Positions 34,424 to 47,300 of a stretch of 64,000 nucleotides of DNA are shown here, piece after piece (positions within the stretch are counted from its first letter, which is position 1; the number at the start of each line of letters is the position of its first letter). The position numbers and the translations under genes were made by a program. This DNA comes from Heterodera schachtii (Eukaryota > Nematoda > Chromadorea > Rhabditida > Heteroderidae): contig SIJG01000059.1 of assembly GCA_023374025.1 (NCBI GenBank), forward strand, positions 79,286 through 143,285. Reading direction: 5' to 3'. A model generated the notes under the pieces. The model made no database searches and had not been told where the DNA came from. It worked only from the letters and a program-made list of their open reading frames with translations.

Positions 34424-34579
34424 AATTTTGAAAATTGGAAATACAATGTCGATTTAATTTTTGTTGTCCAAGCGATGAATGCTTATACAACATATTTTTG
34501 GCAAAAATTGGAAAATAAATTAATTAGCATTAGTGATTATAATGAGATGAAATTAGCAAATGAGGAGGAATTGAATTAA
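34424..34579 (+). pseudogene. Open coding-like fragment, possible last exon of a broken gene
   Basis: The frame reads NFENWKYNVDLIFVVQAMNA, then YTTYFWQKLENKLISISDYN, and ends EEELN and a stop. The composition is protein-like and it sits beside fragments of the second secreted family. I see no clear homolog in the window. Confidence 0.3.
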
Positions 34580-34666
34580 GAAAGAAAAGAGAGAAAAAAG
34601 ACAAAAAAGACCAAAATGAAAATTTTAATTTGAATAAGTGTTCGAGGGATCGGGGTTCTACATTGC

Positions 34667-35312
34667 TAGGGTTATAAATTATATGCTTTTGCATATTTTT
34701 TCTGCGCATATGCTATGGAGAAAGGGGCTCAAAAATAGCATATCTACGTTCAAATTTTTTGATTTGGTCAAGATTTTTAGTGCATATAAAAGCATATTTT
34801 GGGGGGTTTTTGAGAATAAATGCATATTTTGCCATATTTGGGCTTTTAGAGTATGGTTTGGTCATTTTTGGAAATTTTCACAAGAAAAATGCGAAAAAAA
34901 CGAAAAATACACCCCTAAGGATCGACTTTTGGGAATTTTTTTAAAAATACACGCTTAAAAACTGAAATTTTTTAACTTTTTGTAAGAAATTTTGGAAAAA
35001 AAATTTATTTATATAAAAAAAGTAATTTTGTTTAGCATATAATAAAATTGAAAAATTTGGAACTTACAATATTTTTGCAATTGTCTAAAAAAAGCTCCTT
35101 AGCCATTGTTTTGGTCTTTTCAAAGGCAATTCTTAATTTATACACTATTTTTGGCATTTTTTTGAGGGTTAAAAGCCATTTGAATAATTTTTAAGGCATA
35201 TTTTAGTACATATTTGGGCATTTTTGTGGTTTTTAGGGCATATTTGGGGGATTTTTAGTGCATATTTTATGCGCATATTTGGCATTTTTTAGTGCATACA
35301 ACTTCGAGCCCT
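34667..35312. repeat. GCATATTT-rich MITE, about 646 bp
   Basis: It starts TAGGGTTATAAATTATATGC and ends GTGCATACAACTTCGAGCCC plus TA. Relatives are at 26936-27521 and, inverted, at 40310-40868. No target duplication is recognisable. Confidence 0.75.
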
Positions 35313-35523
35313 AATGATAAAAAACGAAACGGTTATTCCATAAAATTGCAAAAAAAAAAAAAAAAAATTTTTTTAATCTATTATATGATGAAAATTTAAT
35401 CACATTTTAAAGAATGTGCATCTCAAATGGGGGGAATGTGCGAGAAATGATTTTTTACAATAATTTTTTTTTGAAAATTTAGCGTAATTTTGTTAGAGTC
35501 TGTATCATTTCGGCGCAGGTAGT

Positions 35524-35690
35524 TTCGGCGCGAGCCTAAGTTTTTGGTTTTAACTTTTTCTTTGCCAACCAAATTCAACAATCTTGGTATTATTCGATAG
35601 AGCACTCTTAGGGCTATCGAATAATACAAAGATTATTTGATTTGGTTGGCAAAGAAAAAAGTTATACCCAAAAACTTGGGTCGCGCTGAA
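35524..35690. repeat. Foldback element, relative of 19632-19791
   Basis: Near-palindrome with GGCGCGAGCCTAAG on the left and CTTGGGTCGCGC on the right; the centre is GAGCACTCTTAGGGCTATCG. The adjoining sequence (35370-35480) is also an inverted copy of 19800-19920, so a block larger than the palindrome was duplicated. Confidence 0.85.
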
Positions 35691-35739
35691 ACGACCTAGT
35701 CCTATTTATAAAAAGACTTTAATCCAACCAAATTGGTTA

Positions 35740-36087
35740 CTAAATTAGGGCTTCGTTTTTTGGCATAAAAACAGCGAAATAGGCATCTAAAAAGTCAGAA
35801 AAAAATCGCAAAATAAGCATTAAATAGGCACCAAAATAGGCAAATAAAATTTTTATTAACGCTTTTAGGTAGCAAAACATATAAAAATGAATCAAAAAAT
35901 TTAATTTTGTTATATTTCAATTGTTTTAAAGATTTTTTGAATAAGGACAATTTTTAAACCAAAAATTTTTATCAAAAAAAATAATTAAGGGGATCAATTT
36001 TTTTTACAATTCTTAGGGATGTTTTTTCTTAAATTTTTCGGGGTGATTCTTAGGAGTATATTTTTCATTTTTATTGCATTTTTATCT
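35740..36087. repeat. AT-rich MITE-like remnant beside the palindrome
   Basis: It begins TTAGGGCTTCGTTTTTTGGC and carries ATAGGCA repeats, like the right-hand part of 33067-33556. It abuts the left arm of the large inverted repeat. Confidence 0.55.
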
Positions 36088-36367
36088 TATAATCCTATAC
36101 ATTACCTATTGATTCAAAAATTCTTTTTTTTTTTTGAATACCTCTTGCTGCGGATGATTATTTTTCTTAATTTTTAATAAATAAAAAAAAAGTAAAATGA
36201 AAAATGGCAAAAAAAAAAACAATTATAGGAAGTAGAATATAAAATTAATTTAATCAACAGTTTTGCGATTATGCCGGAGGAAATCAGAAAAATATGCAAA
36301 AAATAATAATAACATCCGGAAACCAATTAAAGGTTTTTCAACGAGACAAGAAAAACAAAGAAAAATG

Positions 36368-36377
36368 TATATAAATA
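36368..36377 (+). promoter_or_regulatory. TATA-box-like sequence upstream of the left-arm gene
   Basis: TATATAAATA lies 75 bp before the start codon at 36452 and is conserved in the right arm (about 40019-40028, inverted). The position suits a core promoter with a short leader. Confidence 0.5.
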
Positions 36378-36451
36378 CTGCCCATATTATAACAGAAAAA
36401 TATCCAAATCAACGCGGCACAGTAATAAAATATTAAAGCTTCTGAAACAAT

Positions 36452-37081
36452 ATGCCAAACATTTTCAAAATCCTTTTCATTGTGCTTTTGGCCGTCGTGT
36501 CCTTCCGTCTTTCGGCTTCCACTGGTGGCAAGAGTAATAACATATTTAAATATATATTTTTTAATTTATTTTATAATAATGTTGCTTCAAATTGTGTCAA
36601 AATTTTATCATTTGATGTCCATGAAAATTTACACAGAATCATTATTCTGTGGTGAACCCTCAAAATAATTGACATAAAATTGGTATTTGCTTTAAGAAAC
36701 TGCTAATGATGGGAGTGGAAGCAACTCATCATCTGCTGGGATTGGTACGAAGATCAAACGAATTGTCACCGCTGGGCTGCTCTTCACTTCCCTGGCCACG
36801 GGTGGGGCGCATGCAATTGGACAAAGCAATGCGCAGGGAGCAAGTGCCGCCGGATTGGTGCCATCGCATGTAAACAAATCGAGTTGTTGTTAGGGACGCT
36901 AATTGTGCCATGTTACCACGATTACGACTGCAATTTTCACTTTTACCAGGCTCCACCACCTCATCCTGCGCAATTTGAAAAGGCAACTCCGGTTGAAAAA
37001 ACTAGTGAATCTCTAAACGTCGTACTTGCTGAGAAAACGCCGTCCAAGGGCACGAATGTAGGAATGTCAAATCTTCAATAA
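36452..37081 (+). CDS. Small secreted protein, palindrome left copy (three exons)
   Basis: Exon 1 (36452-36533) encodes MPNIFKILFIVLLAVVSFRL, a clear signal peptide. Exon 2 (36697-36869) is Gly/Ser/Ala-rich (NDGSGSNSSSAGIGTKIKR, then TSLATGGAHAIGQSNAQGA). Exon 3 (36950-37081) is proline-rich at its start (APPPHPAQFEKA) and ends NVGMSNLQ. Donors GTAATA and GTAAAC and acceptors TTTAAG and TTACCAG keep frame; the total is 128 residues. If the second intron (80 nt) were retained, the protein would end HVNKSSCC. The mature protein is low-complexity and lacks any domain I know. It converges with its twin at 39313-39945. Confidence 0.78.
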
Positions 37082-37863
37082 TTTGTCTTTTTATTATGTC
37101 ATTTAGCGACTGGTACCTGGTGGATCAAACCCATTACATAATTAACCTTAGGGCCATGGATGGAACGAACTGATGTAAGGAAGAAAGGATTGGTTCTGAG
37201 TTTTGGCATTTTTATTCTCCTTATGTTCATTTAACGGAAGTAAATGAGTAAATTTATCGCATGGCGACCCACAAATTATTTATTGTGATAAAATGCGCCT
37301 TAAATATCAGAAAGTTTATGGTTTTTGTCGCAAAAAGTGGCAAGAAGGACAAGGAGGACGAAGGAGTTTACCATGGTAAATGACGCATTCCTTGTAAATA
37401 TCATCATTAGGGCTCGGAATTATATACATATAAAATCGCAAAATATGCGCATAAAAAGTAAAAATATGCACATAAATTTTTCAAAATTGAGGGCCAATTT
37501 TACAAATTTCTTCAAATTTGTTAAAGCATAAAAATCTCGAAAATAGCTAAGCTAAATATAGTATGAATAATCATTTTAGGACCAAAAATACAAAATAAAA
37601 GTGAAATTTATTTATCTTGAAGAAAATTGAGTAAAAAATAGAGAATTTTCTATTTTCTGACTATTTTGGCATAAAGTTCCAATTTTTTAAAAACTTACAT
37701 TTTTTATTAGAAAATTCCCAAAAATGATACTTTTGAAAATTTTCGGTCATTAGAGGCCCAATGGCCGCTTTAATAGAGGGGGCCGTTTTAATAGAGGATT
37801 AGTTGAAAAAATGCTCAATATGCACATAAAATATGCACGAAATGCCAAAACATGCACAAATAT

Positions 37864-38533
37864 GCAAGTAATACACACCTAAGGATCGAACGTTTTTTCG
37901 GCACCACCGGACACCCATGTTCCCAAAAATTTCTTTGAAAAAAGCGCGACGCAAAAAAGAGTAATAGTCCCTTTCCAAAAATGTTCTAAAACAATGTAAA
38001 ATTACATGAAAAAAGTTTTTGATGAAACCATCGAATAACTTTTTCAAGCAAATAAAATAAACCAAAAACATTTTTTCAATCATTTTTTACTTGGTTAAGA
38101 ATTTTTAAAATATAGCATAATAAAATGCTTAGAAAATTTTAGAAAACAAATAAAAGGCCTTTTTTTGACAAAAGTTACCTATTAAAAATATTGCTTTATA
38201 TTTTTTCCAATTTTTCCTGTGTCCGCTTTTTTTTTTTGCCATTTTTTGGTTTTAAAATTTATTAATATAAAATTTACAACAATCAAATATACCCAAATTT
38301 CGCAGTTTTTGAGTCTTTATTTTGTAAAATATTAAAGGGTTTTTGAGTCAAATCTCAGATGATGATGAAGGCTCGGAATTTTTTGCACATGCATATTTTT
38401 TTCTGGATTGTGGGAGGCCTGAAACATACGAAAAACATGTTTTTATCTTGGTTTGAAGCTTCTAGTCTGTATTTCCATATCCATATTTTTCCATATTTAT
38501 GCATATTTCGCGATTTATGTGCATATTTATATA
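37864..38533. other. Spacer of the large inverted repeat
   Basis: About 670 bp of single-copy, AT-rich DNA rich in TGCATATTT. The left part carries an inverted relative of the transposon segment GGAACATGGGTGTCCGGTGG. No gene is seen. Confidence 0.7.
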
Positions 38534-40309
38534 TTTGTGCATGTTTTGGCATTTCGTGCATATTTTATGTGCATATTGAGCATTTTTTCAACTAATCCTC
38601 TATTAAAACGGCCCCCTCTATTAAAGCGGCCATTGGGCCTCTAATGACCGAAAATTTTCAAAAGTATCATTTTTGGGAATTTTCTAATAAAAAATGTAAG
38701 TTTTTAAAAAATTGGAACTTTATGCCAAAATAGTCAGAAAATAGAAAATTCTCTATTTTTTACTCAATTTTCTTCAAGATAAATAAATTTCACTTTTATT
38801 TTGTATTTTTGGTCCTAAAATGATTATTCATACTATATTTAGCTTAGCTATTTTCGAGATTTTTATGCTTTAACAAATTTGAAGAAATTTGTAAAATTGG
38901 CCCTCAATTTTGAAAAATTTATGTGCATATTTTTACTTTTTATGCGCATATTTTGCGATTTTATATGTATATAATTCCGAGCCCTAATGATGATATTTAC
39001 AAGGAATGCGTCATTTACCATGGTAAACTCCTTCGTCCTCCTTGTCCTTCTTGCCACTTTTTGCGACAAAAACCATAAACTTTCTGATATTTAAGGCGCA
39101 TTTTATCACAATAAATAATTTGTGGGTCGCCATGCGATAAATTTACTCATTTACTTCCGTTAAATGAACATAAGGAGAATAAAAATGCCAAAACTCAGAA
39201 CCAATCCTTTCTTCCTTACATCAGTTCGTTCCATCCATGGCCCTAAGGTTAATTATGTAATGGGTTTGATCCACCAGGTACCAGTCGCTAAATGACATAA
39301 TAAAAAGACAAATTATTGAAGATTTGACATTCCTACATTCGTGCCCTTGGACGGCGTTTTCTCAGCAAGTACGACGTTTAGAGATTCACTAGTTTTTTCA
39401 ACCGGAGTTGCCTTTTCAAATTGCGCAGGATGAGGTGGTGGAGCCTGGTAAAAGTGAAAATTGCAGTCGTAATCGTGGTAACATGGCACAATTAGCGTCC
39501 CTAACAACAACTCGATTTGTTTACATGCGATGGCACCAATCCGGCGGCATTTGCTCCCTGCGCATTGCTTTGTCCAATTGCATGCGCCCCACCCGTGGCC
39601 AGGGAAGTGAAGAGCAGCCCAGCGGTGACAATTCGTTTGATCTTCGCGCCAATCCCAGCAGATGATGAGTTGCTTCCACTCCCATCATTAGCAGTTTCTT
39701 AAAGCAAATACCAATTTTATGTCAATTATTTTGAGGGTTCACCACAGAATAATGATTCTGAGTAAATTTTCATGGACATCAAATGAAAAATTTTGACACA
39801 ATTTGAAGCAACATTATTATAAAATAAATTTAAAAAAATATATATATTTCAATATGTTATTACTCTTGCCACCAGTGGAAGCCGAAAGACGGAAGGACAC
39901 GACGGCCAAAAGCACAATGAAAAGGATTTTGAAAATGTTTGGCATATTGTTTCAGAAGCTTTAATATTTTATTACTGTGCCGCGTTGATTTGGATATTTT
40001 TCTGTTATAATATGGGCAGTATTTATATACATTTTTCTTTGTTTTTCTTGTCTCGTTGAAAAACCTTTAATTGGTTTCCGGATGTTATTATTAATTTTTG
40101 CATATTTTTCTGATTTCCTCCGGCATAATCGACAAAACAGTTGATTAAATTGATGTTATCTTCTACTTCCTCTAATTGTTTTTTTGCCATTTTTTATTTT
40201 ACATTTTTTTTATTTATTAAAAATTAAGAAAAATAATCATCCACAGCAAGAGGTATTCAAAAAAAAAAAAGAATTTTTGAATCAATAGGTAATGTATAGG
40301 GTTATAACT
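38534..40309. repeat. Right arm of the roughly 4.2-kb inverted repeat
   Basis: Inverted copy of 36088-37863. The outer end abuts a different element at 40310, so the flanks outside the arms are unrelated. Confidence 0.95.
39313..39945 (-). CDS. Small secreted protein, palindrome right copy (three exons)
   Basis: Exons on the minus strand are 39945-39864, 39697-39525 and 39444-39313, the mirror of the left-arm gene, with all splice sites kept. Two residues differ: GIGAKIK instead of GIGTKIK, and QGANAAG instead of QGASAAG. Both copies therefore look functional. It is a predicted secreted protein of 128 residues with unknown role. Confidence 0.77.
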
Positions 40310-40868
40310 TATAAGTTGTATGCATTAAAAAATGCCAAATATGGCATAAAATATGCAATTAAACCCGAAAAATGCCCAAATATGCACTAAAATATGCCTT
40401 AAAGACTAGCTAAAATGACTTTGAATCCTCAAAAAAATGCCAAAAATTATGTAAAAAAAATTCAGAATTGACTTTAAAAAAACCAAAACAATGACTAAGG
40501 AGCGTTTTTATACAATTGTAAAAAATTTTTTTATATGAACAAATTTTTTTCAAAAGTTTCACAAAAAGTTCAAAAATTTTCAATTTTTAAGGTGTAATTT
40601 TTTTAATTCACAAAAAGTCGATCCTTAGGGGTGTATTTTTCGTTTTTTTTCGCATTTTTCTTGTGAAAATTTCCAAAAAATGACCAAACCATACTCTAAA
40701 AGCCCAAATATGGCAAAATATGCATTTATTCTCAAAAACCCCCCAAAATTATATGCACTAAAAATCTTCACCAAATCAAAAAATTTTAAAGCAGAAATGC
40801 TATTTTTGAGCCCCTTTCTTCATAGCATATGCGCAGAAAAAATATGCAAAAGCATATAATTTATAACT
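40310..40868. repeat. GCATATTT-family MITE, inverted copy
   Basis: It begins TAGGGTTATAACTTATAAGT and ends ATATGCAAAAGCATATAATT plus TATAACTA. It is related, in the opposite orientation, to 34667-35312. Confidence 0.72.
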
Positions 40869-41306
40869 AGGGCTCCAATTTTTAAGCTCTAAGAACCCCA
40901 AAAATAGGCTCCAAAAAATGGAAAATAGGATATTTTCATTTGATGGTTTTTGAGTGACGTCATCGCACCCGTTTGAGACAATTAAAATATACTTTAAAAT
41001 AATTTTTTTTATTTACAATGTTTATTTATAAATGGGAAAATAATACAAAAAAAAAAATACATTAAAATATTGTAGGAAAAAAGAGACAAATTGTTACCCA
41101 ATCCAATTAATAAAATGTGCATATTTTGAAGTACAGTATTGTCAGTACAAACATATTATTTGGTAAATATTACAGAAGGAAATGCTTAAGGAGTTTTTGG
41201 AATTTCGAAAAAGAAAAAAGATTTTGTATTTTGGAAAAAATGAAGAAAATTTTTAAAAAATGGAAATTTTGGTTTTTTTTTTTACACATAAAAAAATTAT
41301 TTTTAT
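40869..41306. other. AT-rich sequence 3' of the F-box gene
   Basis: A short TAGGGCTCCAATTTTTAAG terminus at its left edge belongs to a transposon remnant. The rest is the likely 3' untranslated region of the minus-strand F-box gene, with no other exon. Confidence 0.5.
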
Positions 41307-44300
41307 CTACAAAATGACGCAACATCGACAAATTCCGCGACGCGCGGGCGGAGGCGGTGGCGGTGGTGTGGCGGGCGCAAAATATGCATGAACTTCCACG
41401 TCAGGGCGTGTTTGCTAAAAAAAAAAAAAAAAAAGTTTAAAAAATTTAAAATTTAAAAGATAATAATTTAATATATTTTTTAATTTTAATAAAAAAAAAT
41501 TAAATAAAGTTTTAATTTAAAAAAGTGAATTTACAATTTTTTAAATCAAAAAAAAAATTAAATAAATTGTTTAGAAAAAATTATTTTCAATTAATTTTAA
41601 ATTTAATGGTAGCCCTTGTTTGGCGTAATGTTTCACCGCGATGGCATCATTTCAAAAAAAATTTTTTTCAAATTTTTATCTTAAAAAATTAGGTTTCATT
41701 TCTTCCCGCCACTAAAAATTTAAAAAAAAAATTATTAAAAATCCAAAAATTGCTGACAATTAAGAAAAAATCGGTGAATCTTTTTGATAATTTCTCGTGA
41801 AACTTTCTCGAAAAAATTTTTTTCTGAGGAGAAATGAACTGATAAAATATTTAGTTTTTTGAAGCTTTTTAAAATTCATTTCTAAATTTTTTCGAAATTT
41901 CCAAAATCCCGCAATCCCGCGCGGGATCCAGCAAATTTTAAATGCGGGATTGTGGGATTTCTGCGGGATTTATACCTGCGGGATCCTGTTCCGCAAAATC
42001 TTTGAAGTTCCAATCCCGCAGCGGGATCCGCAAATTTGAAATTTCCGCTCTCTAATTCATATCCAGGGCTCCCAACTCTGCTGATTTATCATCATTTTGA
42101 TGCTTTTCGAGGGGTCAATGATGATTTTTTTTTTGTTTTTTTTGAAATGCTGATTTGATGATTTTTGAGGCTTTTTGGGGAAAATACCTCAAAAATGGCC
42201 ATTTTTATGTAAAAATGCTACAAAAAACTCCCAAATTTTCAAATTTATGGCGATACCGCAAAATTTTCAAAATTTGCTGATTTGTGCTGATTTTTGGAAA
42301 AAAACTCTTTAAAAATGGCCATTTTTAGCCTATCGGAACCGCCGGCACCCAAATTCGCCCAAAATTTTCAAAATTTGACTAATAAATTGCCAATTTTAAG
42401 TGAGAATCTGTTAAAAATGGTCAAAATTTCCAATTTTTTTTTTTCTTAAAAAATTGGCTCCAAAAGGCAAAAATCGTTCATTTTTGGTGAAAATCTCTCA
42501 ACTACTTTCACTGAACATCTCAACAAATTTTTCCGGCGGCGCCTACCGGCACCGCCGCACCTTACCCAAAAAAGTTTTGGTTCTAGTCGGTTTTATGCGT
42601 CCCATGGCAGATTATGCGTCCCATGAATGACCATACCCAGTTTCTTAGGCCATAACTTTTTTCTTACTTGGTCAATACCTATATTCTTGGTATTAAACTA
42701 AAGCTTAAAGTCTATAGAAGCTTTTGTATAACTTTATTTTTAGCTAAAGGCAATAGACAAAAAATTATACTCGGAAAAAAACGAACCCTGTTTATTGATT
42801 TTCTTCATTTGGAGTTAGGTAAGTTTTTTTAAATGATGATTTTTGTCCCCAAATGATGATTTTGGATTTTGAAAATTTTCAGTTGGGAGTCCTGTTCATA
42901 TCGTATTAAAAACTTGAAAACTGAGCGGAGAAAAAGATAAACCAATATTTAAAAAGGTGCAAGAAATATGATTTAATTAAAAATTAAAAAATCTATTTTT
43001 TTTTTTTTTTTTTTGTAAAATATGATTTTTAACACTAATTTTTTACCTACAAAAAATTTACTTTAAATTTTTTGATGGCATCTTTGGTGACCAATTGACA
43101 ATCGTACAGATCAACGCGCTCCAACACCTTCAAATGCTTCATGGATTCCAACGTGTGATCAGTGATGTTTGGGCAGTTGTCCAACTCGAGCACCTGCAAT
43201 CGTTCTCGATGGGCCACTGAAAATTTAATTTGTTTTAATTATTATTATTTTTATTAAATTTAAATTATTTTAAATAAGGATGTACATTGTTCCCCCTCCC
43301 CGCCGTCCTCCCCCGCCACCCGAAATTTAAAAAAAAGGTAATTTTTTCAAGAAAACTCCAAGAAATTTTTTTGTTTTTGTTTCTAGCGATTTTTTCAAAA
43401 TTTTTCGATAAATTATTAAAATTTTCAAAAAACTTCCAAACAAAAAAAAATGATGAAAAATTTTTAGAGTTTTTTCTCGAAACTTTCTATAGAAAATTTT
43501 TTCTAAAATTCTGCCGTGTACGAAATTCGGTTGCAGAAATTCTCAATCTTTTTAAATTTTCATTTGAAACACAATTTTTCAAAAAATTTCTCAAGTCGTC
43601 GAGTTAAATCTGCAAATTAAATTTCTCAATATTTCCTTTAAATTTATGAGAAAATAAAAACATTTTTTTTCCTTAACTTACAAATTAAAAAATAAATTTA
43701 TATATATTTGAAAATTTAATTTAAAATAATTTAAAAAATGTTTAAATTTACCACACAATTCGGCTAAACCGGTGTCCGTCAAATTCTCACAATGTGATAG
43801 GGAAAGACTGTACAAATTTGGGCACCCGTTGAAATTTGTCAGAGTTGAATCTGAAAAAATAAATAAATATTTAAAAATAATTAAATATTTAATAAAATTT
43901 ATTTAAAAAAAAAATTGACCGGTGATTAGAAGACATTCTTCAAGATCAATTCTTTCAAGTTCATGACAACTTTTTGACAATTGTACAAAGCCCGAATCTG
44001 TTAAGTTTGTACAGCCAGCCAACTCAAGATCACTAAACATTAAAATTGAAATTAAAAAAATATAATAATTAATAATAAAATATAATTAAAATTAATAAAA
44101 ATTTGAAAAAAAAGTCACAATTATTATAGGAGGGTCTGAAAAAAATAAAATTATATGTATGCACTTAAATACAACAGAAAAATGTTAAAGTAATTGTAAA
44201 ATATCGTCAAAAAATGATTAGGGCATTTTTAAAAAAATTAACTGAAAAACACGATTAATTAGCTAATTGATTGGCTAATTATAGTTGAAAAAAACAGATG

Positions 44301-47300
44301 ACTTATGGGTACCGTAATTGCAAGGTACAGTAACTCCTAGAAAATTTTTGGGCTGCCTAATTAACCATATGATTTAAAAATGTATTACAATTTTACACGA
44401 TCCAAAAATACGTGTAGTTTTATGGTACCGTAATCTCAATGAATGAACAATTGTATATTTTTTATTACAGTAGCAATTCTACAGTTATTTCCCGTTCCTT
44501 TTACCGTATTTTTGGGCATCCTTGAGAAATTGAAGCAATTGCCAGATCAGTGATCTCCTTACAATTGGAGAGTGATATGAATTCCAATTGATGACAATTT
44601 TTCGCAACATCGGCCACCGTCTCATCAGTGATATTCTTTAAAAAATAAATAAAAACAATTTTTAAAAAATAGGAAATGCGTCAGAGAAAAGCTGGCAAAT
44701 TCAAGTACAGGTTCCAGAAATAAGTACAATTTTTGAATTTTAGCAAATGGTTCTACCTTCGTAAAAATGTCTAACGTTAAATAAATAAATTACCAGTTTT
44801 TCGAAAAGAGAGCCACCGGGGCTTTAACTTTATCTTAGATAGTATTTTTAAAGAAAATTCAAAGAAAAAAATTTTAAGAAATTTTTATAGTGAATTACTA
44901 AGATTTTTCAAAAAATTTTTCAACCCATAGCTTAGCAAGAATTTTTTTTTTAGGTTTTTAATCGCTTTTGCTGGTTTTTCTAACTCATTTTATTGGAAGA
45001 ATTGTGAATTCAAATTTTAAAATAAAATCTACTTTACCATCGGGTCGGGTCTCTAGAGCTTCATCATGGAAAAACTCAGAATTTAAATTACGACAAATTT
45101 TGAATTATTAATTTAAAAAAACCCCAATTAATTTTTTTCGAGGGGGGCTTTATTTCAGGGCTGGCTCTAATAGGGGGAGGTTTTATTTTAGTAAATACAG
45201 TATATAATTACCGGGCATGAAAACAAATTGAGTGCGCGTAATTCATGCATAACCAACTGACGAAAGCTTTGTGAAGACAGCTGAAAATGTTAAATTTAAT
45301 AAATTTATTTATCGATTTTAATATAAAAAATATACTTTAATTTAAATATTAATTTAATTTAAAAGTATTAAAATAAAATAAAATTGAAATTTTTTCTAAA
45401 ATTTTCACATTTTCGAGACCCTTGCAGAAAAAAGTGCGCAAATTTGGACAATTTTTTCCGATGTAACCAATGCCAAGGTCGGTGATCTGTTCGCACCAGC
45501 TCAAATTGATCTCTTCCAATCGCTTACAACCTTCGCTAAAATTAAATAATAATAATAATAATAATTAAATAAATTTAATTATTTTTATTTTTTTAACCCA
45601 ATAAATTTCATTGAAATGTCAGTGATCAGTGTGCAATTTTCAAGATCAATCATCACAATACGGTGACAGTAACGTCCAATGTATTCACAGGTTCTGATTA
45701 TGGTAAAAAAATGTTATTTTAAAATGTGGGTGAATTCATTTAAATTCCAATTAAAACATTAATTCATTTAAAATTGTATTACTTTTTTACATTTAATTTA
45801 TTTAATTAAACTTTTAAATTCTAATGAAAAAATTAATTTATTTAAAGAATTTATTTATAACTTTTACATTTAATTTTTTGATTTAATTTTAACATATAGA
45901 ACTTAAAATTTTATGTTCATTTACCTTCGGATATTTCAAAATTTATTATTTTGCATTTTTGAAAATTTTAATGCTATTCAAAATTTAAAATAAAATTAAT
46001 TGTAAGTAAAAAACAAAAAAATTTATTTATTTTGCAAAAAAAAAGTAATCAAAAGTCATTGAATATGTTTTACAAATTATTATGGCATTTTAACTTTAAA
46101 AATATAATTGAAATTTAAATATATAAAATATTTAAATTTGATTTTAAAAATTCACGCGTCTGTGACGAGTTTGCATTTGGCCAAAGTCAGCTGCTCAATG
46201 TTGGGACATTTGGCCGCAAATGAGCGCATCGCATTGTCCTGCACATTCTCACATCCCTTCAATGAAAGCACCTTCAAAAAGTTGCCACAACGTTTGGCCA
46301 AGTTCTCCACAACAGTTGTCTAAAAATGAAAAAAAATAAATAATTAAATTAAAATTAATAAAAATGTAAAAATTATTACATAATTAATTAATTAGATTTT
46401 TAAAACAATTATAAATATGAAAAAGGCTCCCGTCGTTTGATTCAACGCAGGAAAATGGGGAAAAAATAATCAAAAATTTATAAAAATGTCAAAAATTATT
46501 ATTAATTAATTAGTTTTTTGATATTATTATGCAGTTTCTCAAAATTTAAATATTTTTTGAGATTATATTAAAGTTTAATTTAAAAAAATAATTTTAAATA
46601 AATATTTTTTGAAATAATTTATTTTGAAAAATAATAAATATTTTTTAAATTAAATTATTGTTTTATTTGGAAAAAAAATAATTTATAAATAAATATTTTT
46701 TTGTTTACCTTTACTTCACGCTGGAATGAGAACAGGTCCACCTCCATCCAATTGCTGCCGTCCATGGCCAATTTGTTCCATGTTCGACAAACTTGCGCAC
46801 AACGGCCAAGCGATGTGATGTCCAAGTAGGAAAAGACCCTTGCAAAAATTGGCACTTAAATTTAGGCATTTGAAAATTTAAATTTAATGGCATTTAGGAA
46901 CGAAGTTCTGAATGACAATATACAACATTAAATGCATAAAATTTTTTGACAAATCAAGAAAAATTCAAGAAAAAATATGAGTGATTTACTTTTTTTATGC
47001 TTTCCGAGAAACTAAAGTAAATTTTTATTATACGGTATTTTATCTTAAACAAAAAAAATCTATGTAAAACTTAGTGTAAGAGATTTTTAATATTATTTTT
47101 TTATGTAATACAACATTTATGTTTTTATTTGTCCATATTGAATGTAAAATGTAGCCAAGGACAGTATGCATAAACTATTGTAGTACCAGTCACGTAATAC
47201 ATACGGTAATGGTCGCTAATTGTCCTATACTGCTACCGAGAATATGTAGTTTTCTTTTATTAGTTCCGTATTCGAATGCACAATAAAAAAAATAGCAAAA

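Larger units (their letters stand above)
36088..37863. repeat. Left arm of a roughly 4.2-kb inverted repeat
   Basis: The arm starts near CCTATACATTACCTATTGAT and ends near AAACATGCACAAATAT. It is an inverted, nearly identical copy of 38534-40309. The arms differ by scattered substitutions and small indels. It contains a complete secreted-protein gene. Confidence 0.95.

Noticed and set aside
36692..36986. Minus-strand frames over the left-arm gene and the plus-strand twins at 39408-39702
   Set aside because: They are antisense to a spliced secreted-protein gene that is supported by signal peptide, splice sites and conservation in both arms.
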